DNA of 64,000 bases. Origin: Scatosoma sp048465415 (lineage in GTDB: Bacteria > Bacillota > Clostridia > Christensenellales > Borkfalkiaceae). The stretch is taken from positions 62,001-126,000 of the forward strand of contig DBFWLO010000019.1 in the NCBI GenBank assembly GCA_048465415.1, written 5' to 3'. The number at the start of each line of letters is the position of its first letter. Within the stretch, counting starts at the first letter, position 1. The position numbers and the translations under genes are program-made. Shown here in pieces: positions 16,344 through 24,675 of this stretch. Under the pieces are notes generated by a model. That model was not told where the DNA came from. It saw only the letters and a list, made by a program, of their open reading frames with translations, and made no database searches.

Positions 16344-16958
16344 TTACCTGCCGAAGGGAAAGGAGAGAATATGTTTGTCGGCGGTTTTTTTGCCACCCCG
16401 CTTTTCGCCTTCCTCCCCGCCGTCCGGCCCGCCGCCGAGCGAGGATAAAACTTCGAGGTATTTTTCAAATTCCGACTGCACGCCGATATAGACGATCTCT
16501 TCGAGGTCGAGCTGGGTGTACCCGTCGGGACGGCCGTTTTCGTCGACGAGCTGTATTTTGACGATATTCCAATCCCTGCCCGTCACGTAGCCGCTGATCT
16601 TTTCCAGCGTTTCGAAGCCTACCTCCATCGTGCAGAGCCATTTGCTGCGGGCGACGGCGTCCGTAAAACTTTCCAGCACGTCTTTGGAGGAGACTTTGAG
16701 GGCGGGCAGTGGCTCCCCCCAATGCCGGTACACCTTGACGAGATTGTTGAGATAGCGCGTGCCCGCGTCCATTTTGAGAATCTCCTCGATGCGGATACAG
16801 TGATATCCGTCGAAATGCCCGCTCGGGGAGATAAACTCCATGAGCGCGAACTCGTCGTCCGTCTCCCGCACGAATCCGGCGCAGAATCCGCCCGAGCTCT
16901 TATAATATACGGCGACAGGCACGTCGGTATTTTTCAGTTTTTTAATCGCTTCCGTCAT
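16344..16958 (-). CDS. Hypothetical protein with Sm-like N-terminal region
   Basis: 204 residues. The start at 16958 lies downstream of a near-consensus promoter (17004-17031); the ribosome site (ACGGAGTAAA) is moderate. The first ~65 residues are beta-rich ('VPVAVYYKSSGGFCAGFV', 'EFALMEFISPSGHFDGYHCI'). A second similar beta-rich block is at about 115-170 ('RDWNIVKIQLVDENGRPDGY', 'LEEIVYIGVQSEFEKYL'), so the protein may be an internal duplication. The last ~30 residues (Gly/Glu/Lys-rich) look unlike the rest and overlap an orphan forward promoter unit. No signal peptide or membrane span. I do not recognise a function. Confidence 0.7.
   Translation of the reverse strand: MTEAIKKLKNTDVPVAVYYKSSGGFCAGFVRETDDEFALMEFISPSGHFDGYHCIRIEEILKMDAGTRYLNNLVKVYRHWGEPLPALKVSSKDVLESFTDAVARSKWLCTMEVGFETLEKISGYVTGRDWNIVKIQLVDENGRPDGYTQLDLEEIVYIGVQSEFEKYLEVLSSLGGGPDGGEEGEKRGGKKTADKHILSFPFGR
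16371..16448 (+). other. 25-codon open frame behind an orphan promoter (gene remnant or leader)
   Basis: The ATG at 16371 has an excellent AAAGGAGAGAAT ribosome site and a promoter ~70 nt upstream, but the frame stops after 25 codons and runs antisense to the end of the 16344-16958 gene. It could be the cut-off start of a lost gene, a small peptide, or chance. Confidence 0.3.
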
Positions 16959-17003
16959 TATTTTTTACTCCGTTTCCGATACTATTTTCTGTCTTTCCGA
17001 AAT

Positions 17004-17031
17004 ATTATACCACAGAATGATTTTTTGTCAA
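17004..17031 (-). promoter_or_regulatory. Promoter of the 16344-16958 gene
   Basis: Minus strand: TTGACA (17026-17031), 16-nt spacer ending TGTGG, TATAAT (17004-17009). Both hexamers are perfect. Confidence 0.85.
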
Positions 17032-17095
17032 TACGTTGCGGCCGATTTTGCGCCCCAATCCGATCAAAATTAAAAAAAAGGAGTCACACATCGTC

Positions 17096-17977
17096 ATGGG
17101 AATCTTGCTGGAAACCGCCAAAGAGTACGTTCTCTCCAAAGGACTGAACGTCTACGCGCTGTCCGAACTCTCGCCCGCGGGACGGGAAACCGTCCGCCTG
17201 CGCCCCGCCTCCTCGCTCGGAAATCTCTATTCCGTTTCCAAAACCGTGACCGCCGTCGGCATCGGTATGCTCGTCCGGGAGGGAAAACTGTCCGCCGCCG
17301 ATAAAGTATACCCTTTTCTCAAATCGTATATGCCCCCGGAAGCGGACGAAAAATGGCGCCGGATCACCGTCCGGGACCTTCTCCGCCACGCCTGGGGGCA
17401 AAGACAAGGCGACCTCTTTGAGGGGGACGCTTATACCCACGGCACCGACGACTGGGTGAAATACGTCCTTTCCCAGCCCCTCGAAGACACGATCGGGAAA
17501 AAGTGCGTCTATTCCAACGCCTCCTATTATCTGCTTTCTCTGATCGCGGAGAAACTCGCGGGCGAAACGCTGTTCTCCTATCTCCGCAAAAATCTCTTTC
17601 AGCCCCTTTCCTTCAAAGGCTATGCCGCCGCCACCTGCCCGCTGGGGCACACGATGGGCGCGACGAGATTCTTTCTCACCGTTTCCGATATGGCGACGAT
17701 CGGACTTTTGATTCTTCACGACGGCGTGCTCGGCGGCGCCCGCTACGCGGACGCGGAATTTCTTCAAGCCGCGCACGGGGACTTCGTTCCCTTCCGCACC
17801 CATGTCTACGGCTACGGGCTCGTCAAGAGCTCTCCCTGGGCGTCCGACTATTTCACTTTCGGCGCCCACGGCCAGCTTTTGTATATCTCGCCCAAACGGG
17901 AGAGCGTGCTCGCCATGCAGTCGTATACCGAACTCGACGAAGACGAACTCGTCCGCGCGCTCGAACAGGCGGTATAA
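17096..17977 (+). CDS. Beta-lactamase-fold serine hydrolase
   Basis: 293 residues. The start at 17096 is the first usable codon; a GGAG lies 12 nt upstream, a slightly long spacing. Class C beta-lactamase/esterase motifs are present: SVSK (S-x-x-K nucleophile, about residue 46), YSN (Y-x-N, about residue 140) and HGQ near the C-terminus in place of K-T-G. There is no signal peptide, so it is more likely a cytoplasmic esterase or peptidase-like hydrolase than a secreted resistance enzyme. The stop is followed 66 nt later by the start of the amidohydrolase gene, suggesting a two-gene unit. Substrate unknown. Confidence 0.82.
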   Translation: MGILLETAKEYVLSKGLNVYALSELSPAGRETVRLRPASSLGNLYSVSKTVTAVGIGMLVREGKLSAADKVYPFLKSYMPPEADEKWRRITVRDLLRHAWGQRQGDLFEGDAYTHGTDDWVKYVLSQPLEDTIGKKCVYSNASYYLLSLIAEKLAGETLFSYLRKNLFQPLSFKGYAAATCPLGHTMGATRFFLTVSDMATIGLLILHDGVLGGARYADAEFLQAAHGDFVPFRTHVYGYGLVKSSPWASDYFTFGAHGQLLYISPKRESVLAMQSYTELDEDELVRALEQAV

Positions 17978-18043
17978 TCTTTGCGCGCGCGGCGCATAAT
18001 GAAAACGATAAAAAATGAAAGCGGAGAAGAGGAGGCGGCGCAG

Positions 18044-19627
18044 ATGTCCACGAGAATCTATTACGGCGGCGACGTAGTGACGATGGAAAAGGCAGGGCGG
18101 GCCGATTACCTGATCGCCCGGGACGGCAAAATCGCGGCGATCGGCCGGGGAGAACCGCCCGCCCTTTCGGGGGAAACCGAACAGATAAATCTGCGCGGCA
18201 GGACGCTGCTGCCCGCGTTCCTCGACTCGCACAGCCACATTACCGGCTGCGCCAACCGATTTTTGCAGCTTTCCGCGGCGGGTTTGAAGAGCAACGAAAA
18301 GATCGTGAAGGCCGTCGCCGCCTTTATCCGGGAAAACAAGCTCCGCGAAGGCGAGTGGGCGTTCGTCAGCGACTACGATCATCAGTATGTCGCGGGACAA
18401 CGCCTGACGGCGGCCGTGCTCGACAAAGCGTCGCCGAAAAATCCTCTCGTCGTCCAGTATACTTCCGGTCACATGGGCGTTTTCAATTCCGCGGCGCTGA
18501 AAATTCTCGGCGTGAACAAAGACACGTCCCCCATGAAGGGCGGCGTACTCGAAAAAAACGCGGACGGAACGCCGACGGGGTACATGGAGGAGACCGATTT
18601 CGTCTCCCGGCTGCAAAAGCTCCCCATGCCGGGCCTGGAAAAACTCATGGACGCGTTCGACAAAGCGCAGGATCTGTACTTTTCGCACGGCATTGTCACG
18701 GCGCAGGAAGGCTTCGCCGTGAAAGAGCTTCTGCCCCTTTATAAAGCGCTCAGAAAGGCCGGCCGACTCCGCGCCGACGTGGTGCTCTACCCTTCGCTCG
18801 CGGACTTCGGGCGCTACCGCAAAGCTTTCCCGGGCGCGTTCAAAAAATACGACCGCCATTTGAAAATCGGCGGCGTCAAGCTCATTTCCGACGGTTCTCC
18901 ACAGGGCCGCACGGCATGGCTGCGCGCGCCCTATCTCAACGAAAACGGTCGGCCGGAAGAGGACGGCTACGCCGGTTATCCCTCCGTCTCCCAGGCTGAA
19001 CTCATTCGCGCCGTGCGCTTTACGACCGAAAACGATTTACAGCTCCTCGTGCACTGCAACGGGGACATGGCGGCGGAAAAATTCATCGAGGCGGAGCTCA
19101 TCTACGGCACCCCGAACACCCGGCCGGTGATGATCCACGCTCAGCTTCTGGGCGTCGATCAGCTGGACGATCTGAAAAGAGCGGGGATCCTCCCCTCCTT
19201 CTTCGTCGCCCACGTCCTGCACTGGGGGGACGTGCACCTCAAAAACTTCGGCGAAGAACGCGCCTCGCGGATCAGTCCCCTTCGTTCGGCGCTGCAAAAG
19301 GATATTCTCTTCACGCTTCACCAGGATTCGCCCGTCATTCCCCCGGATATGCTGGAAACGATCAAGTGCGCGGCCGAACGAAAGACGGCGAGCGGAAGAA
19401 CCCTCGGCGAAGAGGAACAAATCGACGTTTATTCCGCCCTCCGCGCCGTAACGGCCAACGCCGCCTATCAATATTTCGAGGAATCGACGACGGGCACGCT
19501 CGCGGTCGGGAAACGGGAGAATCTCGTCGTATTGAGCGGCGATCCCCTCTCCTGCCCGGTCGGAAAACTCTCCGAATTGCAAGTGGAGGAGACGATCAAG
19601 GACGGCGTGAGCGTATTCCGACGCTGA
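18044..19627 (+). CDS. YtcJ-like amidohydrolase
   Basis: 527 residues. The start at 18044 has a GAGGAGGCGG ribosome site; an in-frame ATG at 18000 has no such site. Amidohydrolase-3 features: a small N-terminal beta domain, the metal-binding 'FLDSHSHITG' (about residue 60-70), 'LISDGSPQGRTAWL', 'LLVHCNGDMA', 'VMIHAQLLG', the late metal Asp in 'LHQDSPVIPP', and a C-terminal return to the beta domain ('GTLAVGKRENLVVLSGDPL'). Members hydrolyse amide or formyl groups, often with unknown substrates. It lies between the serine hydrolase and the nag operon. Confidence 0.85.
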   Translation: MSTRIYYGGDVVTMEKAGRADYLIARDGKIAAIGRGEPPALSGETEQINLRGRTLLPAFLDSHSHITGCANRFLQLSAAGLKSNEKIVKAVAAFIRENKLREGEWAFVSDYDHQYVAGQRLTAAVLDKASPKNPLVVQYTSGHMGVFNSAALKILGVNKDTSPMKGGVLEKNADGTPTGYMEETDFVSRLQKLPMPGLEKLMDAFDKAQDLYFSHGIVTAQEGFAVKELLPLYKALRKAGRLRADVVLYPSLADFGRYRKAFPGAFKKYDRHLKIGGVKLISDGSPQGRTAWLRAPYLNENGRPEEDGYAGYPSVSQAELIRAVRFTTENDLQLLVHCNGDMAAEKFIEAELIYGTPNTRPVMIHAQLLGVDQLDDLKRAGILPSFFVAHVLHWGDVHLKNFGEERASRISPLRSALQKDILFTLHQDSPVIPPDMLETIKCAAERKTASGRTLGEEEQIDVYSALRAVTANAAYQYFEESTTGTLAVGKRENLVVLSGDPLSCPVGKLSELQVEETIKDGVSVFRR

Positions 19628-19643
19628 ATCGCAATCGAAGAAA

Positions 19644-19679
19644 CGAAAAAGACGCGAACGTAAGTCCGCGCCTTTTTCG
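19644..19679 (+). terminator. Terminator after the amidohydrolase gene
   Basis: Inverted repeat CGAAAAAGACGCG / CGCGCCTTTTTCG with one mismatch; the descending arm supplies the T run. Confidence 0.65.
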
Positions 19680-19731
19680 TAATAATAGTTTATAAGAGGA
19701 AATATGTGTGGTCGTAATTTGAATTCCGCGA

Positions 19732-20874
19732 TCAGCCGCGATAGACGATGCGGCCGCCGCGAACGGTGCAGAGCACGTCGTACTTATCGTTAATCACCGC
19801 GAAATCGGCGCGTTTGCCGACGCGGATACTCCCCGCTTCGCCGTCGATTTTGAGCGTTCTCGCGGGGTTGATCGTCGCGTAGTCCACCGCCTGCGGGAAG
19901 GGCACGCCCGCTTTCTCGACGAGATTCTGAACCGCGCGGTTCATGCGCAGAACGCTCCCCGCGAGCGTCCCGTCTTTCAGCCTCGCCTCGCCGTTTTTGA
20001 CGAAGACGGGCTGTCCGCCGAGCTCGCTTTCTCCGTCCGCGATCCCTTTGGCGCGGATCGCGTCGGTGATGAGCGTCAGTTTATCCGCGGATTTGCATTT
20101 CACGAGCAATTTGATCGCGGGCACGCAGACGTGAATGGTGTCGGCGATGAGTTCCGCATTCAGTTCGTCGAACAACAGCGCGCTGCCCACCGCGCCGATC
20201 TCCCGGTGATGCAGGGGCGTCTGCGCGTTGTAGGTGTGCGTGACGTTCTTCGCGCCCGCCTGCATCGCCCGTTGAATGTCCGCGCATTTCGCGCCCGTAT
20301 GCCCGATCGAAGCGACGACGCCGAGCTCGGCAAGATGCGCGATCAGCGCCTCCGCGCCCTCTTGTTCGGGCGCGAGCGTCACGATTTTAATCGCCCCGCC
20401 GCTGGCGGCCTGGTAGACGTCGAAGGCGTTCGCGTCGGGTTTGACGATATATTCGAGCGGCTGCGCGCCCTTGTGCGAGGCGGCGATGAACGGACCTTCG
20501 AGGTGCACGCCCAACAGTCTCGCGCCCTCGGCGGGCGAAGCGGCGCGGTACTCCTTCACCGCTTGCATCGCGCGCAGGATATTTTCCGGGCTCTGCGTCA
20601 TCGTCGTGGCGAGAAACCCGGTCGTGCCTTCGGCCGCGATCGTCTCCGCCATCGTTTTCAGAGCCGCTGTCGTGCCGTCCATCGCGTCCGCGCCGCCCGC
20701 GCCATGGATATGCTCGTCGATAAACCCGGGCAGAACCAAGGCGTTTTCCGGGAGTTCGATCACTTCCGCGCCCCCAACGCCGCCGATCGCTTCGATCCGT
20801 TCGCCGAAGCGAAGATCGCATTTTTTCAATCCCTCGCCCTCGACGTAGACGAGGGCGTTTTTAAACGCTTTCAT
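19732..20874 (-). CDS. nagA: N-acetylglucosamine-6-phosphate deacetylase
   Basis: 380 residues, family length. Motifs: 'PGFIDEHIHGAGGAD' (metal His pair), 'LLGVHLEGPFI' (metal Glu), 'IGHTGAKC' and 'THTYNAQTPLHHRE' (metal His), 'LTLITDAIRAKG' (catalytic Asp). It removes acetate from GlcNAc-6-phosphate, giving glucosamine-6-phosphate for NagB. It lies 24 nt downstream of nagB in the same operon. The 'THTYNAQ' segment departs slightly from the common 'THLFNAM'. Confidence 0.95.
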   Translation of the reverse strand: MKAFKNALVYVEGEGLKKCDLRFGERIEAIGGVGGAEVIELPENALVLPGFIDEHIHGAGGADAMDGTTAALKTMAETIAAEGTTGFLATTMTQSPENILRAMQAVKEYRAASPAEGARLLGVHLEGPFIAASHKGAQPLEYIVKPDANAFDVYQAASGGAIKIVTLAPEQEGAEALIAHLAELGVVASIGHTGAKCADIQRAMQAGAKNVTHTYNAQTPLHHREIGAVGSALLFDELNAELIADTIHVCVPAIKLLVKCKSADKLTLITDAIRAKGIADGESELGGQPVFVKNGEARLKDGTLAGSVLRMNRAVQNLVEKAGVPFPQAVDYATINPARTLKIDGEAGSIRVGKRADFAVINDKYDVLCTVRGGRIVYRG

Positions 20875-20898
20875 AATTTACCTCATTTTACTTTGTAC

Positions 20899-21621
20899 TT
20901 AAAGGAGAGCGGCCGCCGCCTCGTCCGCCACCAGCGTGCAGTCGGGGTGGAGCTGTAAAATGCTCGCGGGCACTTCCTCGCTCACTTCGCCTTTGACCAG
21001 CCCGTACACGGCCTTCGCCTTGTTCGCGCCGTTGGCGAGAATGAGGATTTTCTTCGCGTTCATGATGTTTTTCAGCCCCATCGTGAAGGCCTGGCGGGGC
21101 ACTTCGTCGATGCTTTTGAACATTCTCGAATTGTCCTTGATCGTGTTTTCCGTGAGATCGACGATATGCGTGACGCTGCCGAATGGGGTGCCCGGCTCGT
21201 TGAAGGCGATGTGGCCGTTGGAGCCGATGCCCAGCACCTGAATATCCTGCTGCATGCTTTCGAGCAGCTTATTGTAGCGGTCGCATTCCGCCTGACGGTC
21301 GGCCGCTTTGCCGTTTTCGATGTGGGTGTTTTTCAGATCGATATCGAGATGATCGAAAAGGTTTTTTCTCATGAAATAGACGTAGCTTTGATCGCTCGCA
21401 TAGTCCAGCCCCGCGTATTCGTCGAGGTTGACGGTGCGAATCTCCCGATAGCTCGTGCCGTGCTCTTTATGGTCTTTGATCATATTCTTATACAGCCCGA
21501 TCGGCGTCGAGCCGGTCGCCAGGCCCAGTACGGCGCGGGGATTGTTTTTAACGACCTCCGCCATCGCCTCGAACGCCTTTGCGCTCATTTCCTCGTAGTC
21601 TTTGGCGATAATCACTTTCAT
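20899..21621 (-). CDS. nagB: Glucosamine-6-phosphate deaminase
   Basis: 240 residues. The start at 21621 follows GAGGAGAAAGATT; a codon 15 nt further upstream is not needed. 'GLATGSTPIGLYK' (phosphate site), 'VNLDEYAGL' (catalytic Asp) and 'GIGSNGHIAFNEPG' (catalytic His) are all intact. It converts glucosamine-6-phosphate to fructose-6-phosphate and ammonia. It is the middle gene of a kinase-nagB-nagA operon and links the GlcNAc released by GH89-type enzymes to glycolysis. Confidence 0.96.
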   Translation of the reverse strand: MKVIIAKDYEEMSAKAFEAMAEVVKNNPRAVLGLATGSTPIGLYKNMIKDHKEHGTSYREIRTVNLDEYAGLDYASDQSYVYFMRKNLFDHLDIDLKNTHIENGKAADRQAECDRYNKLLESMQQDIQVLGIGSNGHIAFNEPGTPFGSVTHIVDLTENTIKDNSRMFKSIDEVPRQAFTMGLKNIMNAKKILILANGANKAKAVYGLVKGEVSEEVPASILQLHPDCTLVADEAAAALL

Positions 21622-21699
21622 AATCTTTCTCCTCATAAACTTATTATTCTATCATACGATCTTGTCCGTCCGTTTATAACGTTTCCGGCGGGGATTTTT

Positions 21700-23070
21700 T
21701 CACGTTCTGTCCGGCGGCAGGGACGCCGCCGCGATGCTCTGCCCTACCCGTCTGTTCTTTTCGTCGGGCAGAGAGACGTCGAGGGAGGCGAACGCGGGAT
21801 ATTCCTCCGCGAGCACTCTCTTGCAGGTTTCGAGGATCATATTTCCGCCCGTTCCGCCCGTGACGCGCCCTAAAAGCAGCACGTGCTTCATGTCGTAGAA
21901 CTTCGCGTAGAAGGGAAGGGTGTGGGCGAGATAGACGCCGATATCCTCGTAGATCTGTCGGGCGAGGGGATCGCCCTGTTCCATGAGCGCCTGGATCTCT
22001 TTGAGCTTTTCCGCCGGCGTCGAGTTTTCTTTGAACGCGTGCCCGCCCGCCTCGGCGAGCTTGATCACGGCGTCCTGCGAGAAATATTTGCAGCCCACCC
22101 CTTGATCGCCGCTCCATTCGTCCGTCACGGCGTTTTCGTTAAAATCCACGGGCGCGAACGCAAGCTCGGAAAGCCAGCCGTTGATGCCGCCGTCGGCGTT
22201 GATATAACCCACCGCTTCGCTCGTGCCCATCGCGATGCCGAGCACTTTGTTATCGTTTAAATCGATGCTGCCGGCGAGCGCGGTCACGTCGCCGTCGTTG
22301 GCGACTTCGAGGGGTACGTTCCCCATTTCCTTCGCGATATCGATATACATATTCTTGACGAAGTCGCCGTATTTTTGTTTGTCCACCTTCAAAAACAGCG
22401 ACGCCACCATGATTTTATTATCCACGTACACGCCCGCCGAAGAGACGCCGATCGAGTCCACTCTCGGCATTTTGGAAGCGGCCGTTTTCATCGCCGCGAG
22501 GATCTCGTTGTAATGATAATGCGGATCCTCGGTCGTCTTGGGATACCAGACCACTTCCTCGCTATATACGACCTCGCCGTCGACGACGGCGCTCACTTTG
22601 CGGTCGCTCCCGCCCGCGTCGAACCCGATCCGGCAGCCTTTGAGATGCCCGCCCACGCGTATGGAACAGTTCTTCCCGGCGGGCACCTGCGACAGTTCGA
22701 GATAGGCGACCTCGAACGGCTTTTCATAAACGCCGCTCATGAACCCGGCGTCGAACGCGCGCGCCCCGTCCGGCGCATACGCTTTTTTCAGCCCCTCGTA
22801 GATCTTCCTGCTGCCCGCGACGTAAATCTTATAACCGCCCACCACCCAGAGAATGGTCTTGGCGAGCCGCTCCGCGATGCGGAAATTGAGTTCGTCCTCG
22901 CCGCAGCCGTCCTGAAAAGCGGCGTACCTGTATATGTAATTATACCCCCCGTTGCGCTCCGCGATCAGCGCGATCTCCGTCTTAAACGGACTTTTGTTCA
23001 CTTTGGCCTCGAATTCTTCGAGCGCCTTGATCATGGGATAAAATTTTTCGTCCAGCACGGGTTTTCTCAT
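21700..23070 (-). CDS. ROK-like sugar kinase, probable GlcNAc kinase
   Basis: 456 residues. The start at 23070 follows GCGAGGAGAAAAGACG. The actin-like ATPase signs are 'GCRIGFDAGGSDRKVSAVVD' (phosphate 1, about residue 164), 'SIGVSSAGVYV', 'VPLEVANDGDVTALAG' (catalytic region) and 'VLLLGRVTGGTGGNMIL' (adenosine region). About 160 N-terminal residues precede the kinase core, longer than a typical ROK kinase. Heading an operon with nagB and nagA, it likely phosphorylates imported N-acetylglucosamine. Substrate assignment rests on context. Confidence 0.78.
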   Translation of the reverse strand: MRKPVLDEKFYPMIKALEEFEAKVNKSPFKTEIALIAERNGGYNYIYRYAAFQDGCGEDELNFRIAERLAKTILWVVGGYKIYVAGSRKIYEGLKKAYAPDGARAFDAGFMSGVYEKPFEVAYLELSQVPAGKNCSIRVGGHLKGCRIGFDAGGSDRKVSAVVDGEVVYSEEVVWYPKTTEDPHYHYNEILAAMKTAASKMPRVDSIGVSSAGVYVDNKIMVASLFLKVDKQKYGDFVKNMYIDIAKEMGNVPLEVANDGDVTALAGSIDLNDNKVLGIAMGTSEAVGYINADGGINGWLSELAFAPVDFNENAVTDEWSGDQGVGCKYFSQDAVIKLAEAGGHAFKENSTPAEKLKEIQALMEQGDPLARQIYEDIGVYLAHTLPFYAKFYDMKHVLLLGRVTGGTGGNMILETCKRVLAEEYPAFASLDVSLPDEKNRRVGQSIAAASLPPDRT

Positions 23071-23102
23071 CGTCTTTTCTCCTCGCTCCTGCATTTGCCA
23101 TT

Positions 23103-23130
23103 ATTATACTACTTTTTTTTACGATAGCAA
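23103..23130 (-). promoter_or_regulatory. Promoter of the kinase-nagB-nagA operon
   Basis: Minus strand: TTGCTA (23125-23130), 16-nt spacer, TATAAT (23103-23108). Confidence 0.65.
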
Positions 23131-23186
23131 TCGAAATTATTTCTCCTTTATTACAAAATATTTCTCAAAATTTAACTGCGAAATAT

Positions 23187-23215
23187 TTTACAAACGGCCT
23201 TCCGTCTGCTATAAT
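23187..23215 (+). promoter_or_regulatory. Leaderless promoter of the AraC gene at 23222
   Basis: TTTACA (23187-23192), 17-nt spacer, TATAAT (23210-23215). The start codon begins 7 nt after the -10 box, so transcription should start at or next to the A of the ATG. No ribosome site is possible. Confidence 0.75.
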
Positions 23216-23221
23216 GAAAGC

Positions 23222-24109
23222 ATGAAAAAGAGAGCCGAAAGCAAACGATTTTACATGCACAAGATCGCCAATCTTTTGAACGTGCAGAAAATCGTCACCA
23301 TTCATTATCAGGAACTTCAAAGGAATTACGCCTCGAAGGAAGAGACGCACGATTTCTGGGAACTCATTTACGCGGACAAAGAGGATCTGTTCGTCGTTCG
23401 CGGCGGAGAAAGGACTCCGCTTCGCCGGGGAGAAATGATTTTCATCAAGCCCAACGAGGCGCATTTCGTCGAAAGCGGCAAAAAAGAGCCGAATATTTTC
23501 ATCGTCTCCTTCGAATGCCGTTCGGAAAGCATGCAATTTTTCTTCGACAAAAAGTACTGCGTACCCGACAATTACCGCTACCTTTTGCAAAACATCATGT
23601 CGGAGGCGACGGAGACGTTCAAAATCCCCGACTTCGATCCCGATCTCAACAAACTGGAACTCAAAGACCACCCCAATCTCGGCGGCGAGCAGGTCGTCAA
23701 AAACTCGCTCGAACTGCTGCTCATCTATCTGCTGCGCCGGGCGAACAAACAAAATTCCCCCCAGGAATTTTTCATTTCCAAGATCAGCTCTTCCTCCGAT
23801 TTACAGGACGAGATCGTGCGGATCCTCTCTTCCAAACTCTACGACACCTTCGGTCTGGACGATTTATGCGCCGAACTGCACTACGGCAAGACTTACCTTT
23901 GCACCTTTTTCCGCGAAAAGACGGGAAAAAGCATCTACCAGACCTATCTCAAACTCAAAATCGACGAATCGAAAAAACTTATCCGCAAAAAGTATTCCTT
24001 CGCGGACATCGCCGCCAAGCTCTGCTTCGATTCCCTTTCCCATTTCAACTACGTATTCAAAAAATGCGTCGGCATGACTCCCGGCGAATACAAGGCCAGC
24101 ATCAAATAA
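23222..24109 (+). CDS. AraC-family regulator (leaderless)
   Basis: 295 residues. The cupin-like sensor half ('HDFWELIYADKEDLFVV', 'LRRGEMIFIKPNEAHFVE') is followed by a ~100-residue AraC double helix-turn-helix ('FGLDDLCAELHYGKTYLC', 'YSFADIAAKLCFDSLSHFNY', 'GMTPGEYKASIK'). It is divergent from the kinase-nagB-nagA operon and is the likely regulator of GlcNAc use. The -10 box ends 6 nt before the ATG, so the mRNA is predicted to be leaderless, and no Shine-Dalgarno lies upstream. Confidence 0.88.
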   Translation: MKKRAESKRFYMHKIANLLNVQKIVTIHYQELQRNYASKEETHDFWELIYADKEDLFVVRGGERTPLRRGEMIFIKPNEAHFVESGKKEPNIFIVSFECRSESMQFFFDKKYCVPDNYRYLLQNIMSEATETFKIPDFDPDLNKLELKDHPNLGGEQVVKNSLELLLIYLLRRANKQNSPQEFFISKISSSSDLQDEIVRILSSKLYDTFGLDDLCAELHYGKTYLCTFFREKTGKSIYQTYLKLKIDESKKLIRKKYSFADIAAKLCFDSLSHFNYVFKKCVGMTPGEYKASIK

Positions 24110-24115
24110 TAGGAT

Positions 24116-24554
24116 TTATTCGATTTTTCCCTCCCCGCCTCGCCGTGCGGGGAGTTTTCCGCCAAAAAGACAGCGTTCAAAAAAACTTCGGAACGCCGCG
24201 CCCGGGACGGCGTTCGCGTCCGCGGCAGGCTCCGTCAGGTCGTAATAATATTTTCCTCTTTTTATGTCTATCGACAAAGAATCGAGCGGAAACCCCTCTA
24301 CGCGCATTCTATGGGGGATAGACGAAAGAAAAAACGCTTCCCCGAAGAGAGACTCGTCCGCACCATCAAACGCCGCAGAGGCGCTTAAAACGAGGCAGAC
24401 GGCGTTTTTATATTTTGCCGTGAGAATTCCCCGCCCGGGGAGGCGGAAAGGGCATGTCGCGCAAAGATAAAAGCCGGATCGGCAGAGATGCGAGGCCCTG
24501 CCGGATAAACTCGAATTTCGCTTTGTTGCCCGTGCCGAATAACAGTTCCGTCAT
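24116..24554 (-). pseudogene. Decayed HAM1/RdgB-like non-canonical NTP pyrophosphatase
   Basis: The ATG at 24554 with an AGGA site opens 'MTELLFGTGNKAKFEFIRQG', the start of HAM1/RdgB-family enzymes (GTGNKAK phosphate loop). After about 35 residues the family sequence breaks off. In another reading frame, from about 24418, a clear family C-terminus runs to the stop at 24116 ('KYKNAVCLVLSAS', 'SIPHRMRVEGFPLDSLSIDI', 'GKYYYDL'). About 60-75 middle codons and the frame are lost, so no functional product can form. Such enzymes normally remove inosine or xanthosine triphosphates from the nucleotide pool. The surviving C-terminal part is still well preserved, so the damage looks recent. Confidence 0.8.
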
Positions 24555-24590
24555 CAAAATTCCTGAAAATCTCCTTTGTAAGAGCGTATA

Positions 24591-24660
24591 TGTAATCGTT
24601 TGTATAAAAGCGGGCGCGTATGACCGCCCGCGCGAGGTCACGGATATGCAATCGTTTGCA
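24591..24660. repeat. Paired ATCGTTTG palindromic motif, copy 1
   Basis: TGTAATCGTTTGTA (24591-24604) and TGCAATCGTTTGCA (24647-24660), centres 56 nt apart, with a GC-rich hairpin (CGGGCG / CGCCCG) between. The same pair with nearly the same spacing occurs at 57790-57858. The sites fit a LacI/CcpA-type operator pattern but lie between the end of the GrpB-family gene and a pseudogene start. Confidence 0.6.
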
Positions 24661-24675
24661 CAAAAGCATTTCCGC

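Noticed and set aside
17084..18859. 591-codon minus-strand frame across the serine hydrolase and amidohydrolase genes
   Set aside because: It spans two well-supported plus-strand genes and has shadow-like composition (runs of Arg, His and Gly) with no motif.
24591..24660. Catabolite-control (cre) operators for nearby genes
   Set aside because: One site fits the cre pattern, but both motif pairs lie where no active promoter is served, so I kept them as a repeat of unknown role.
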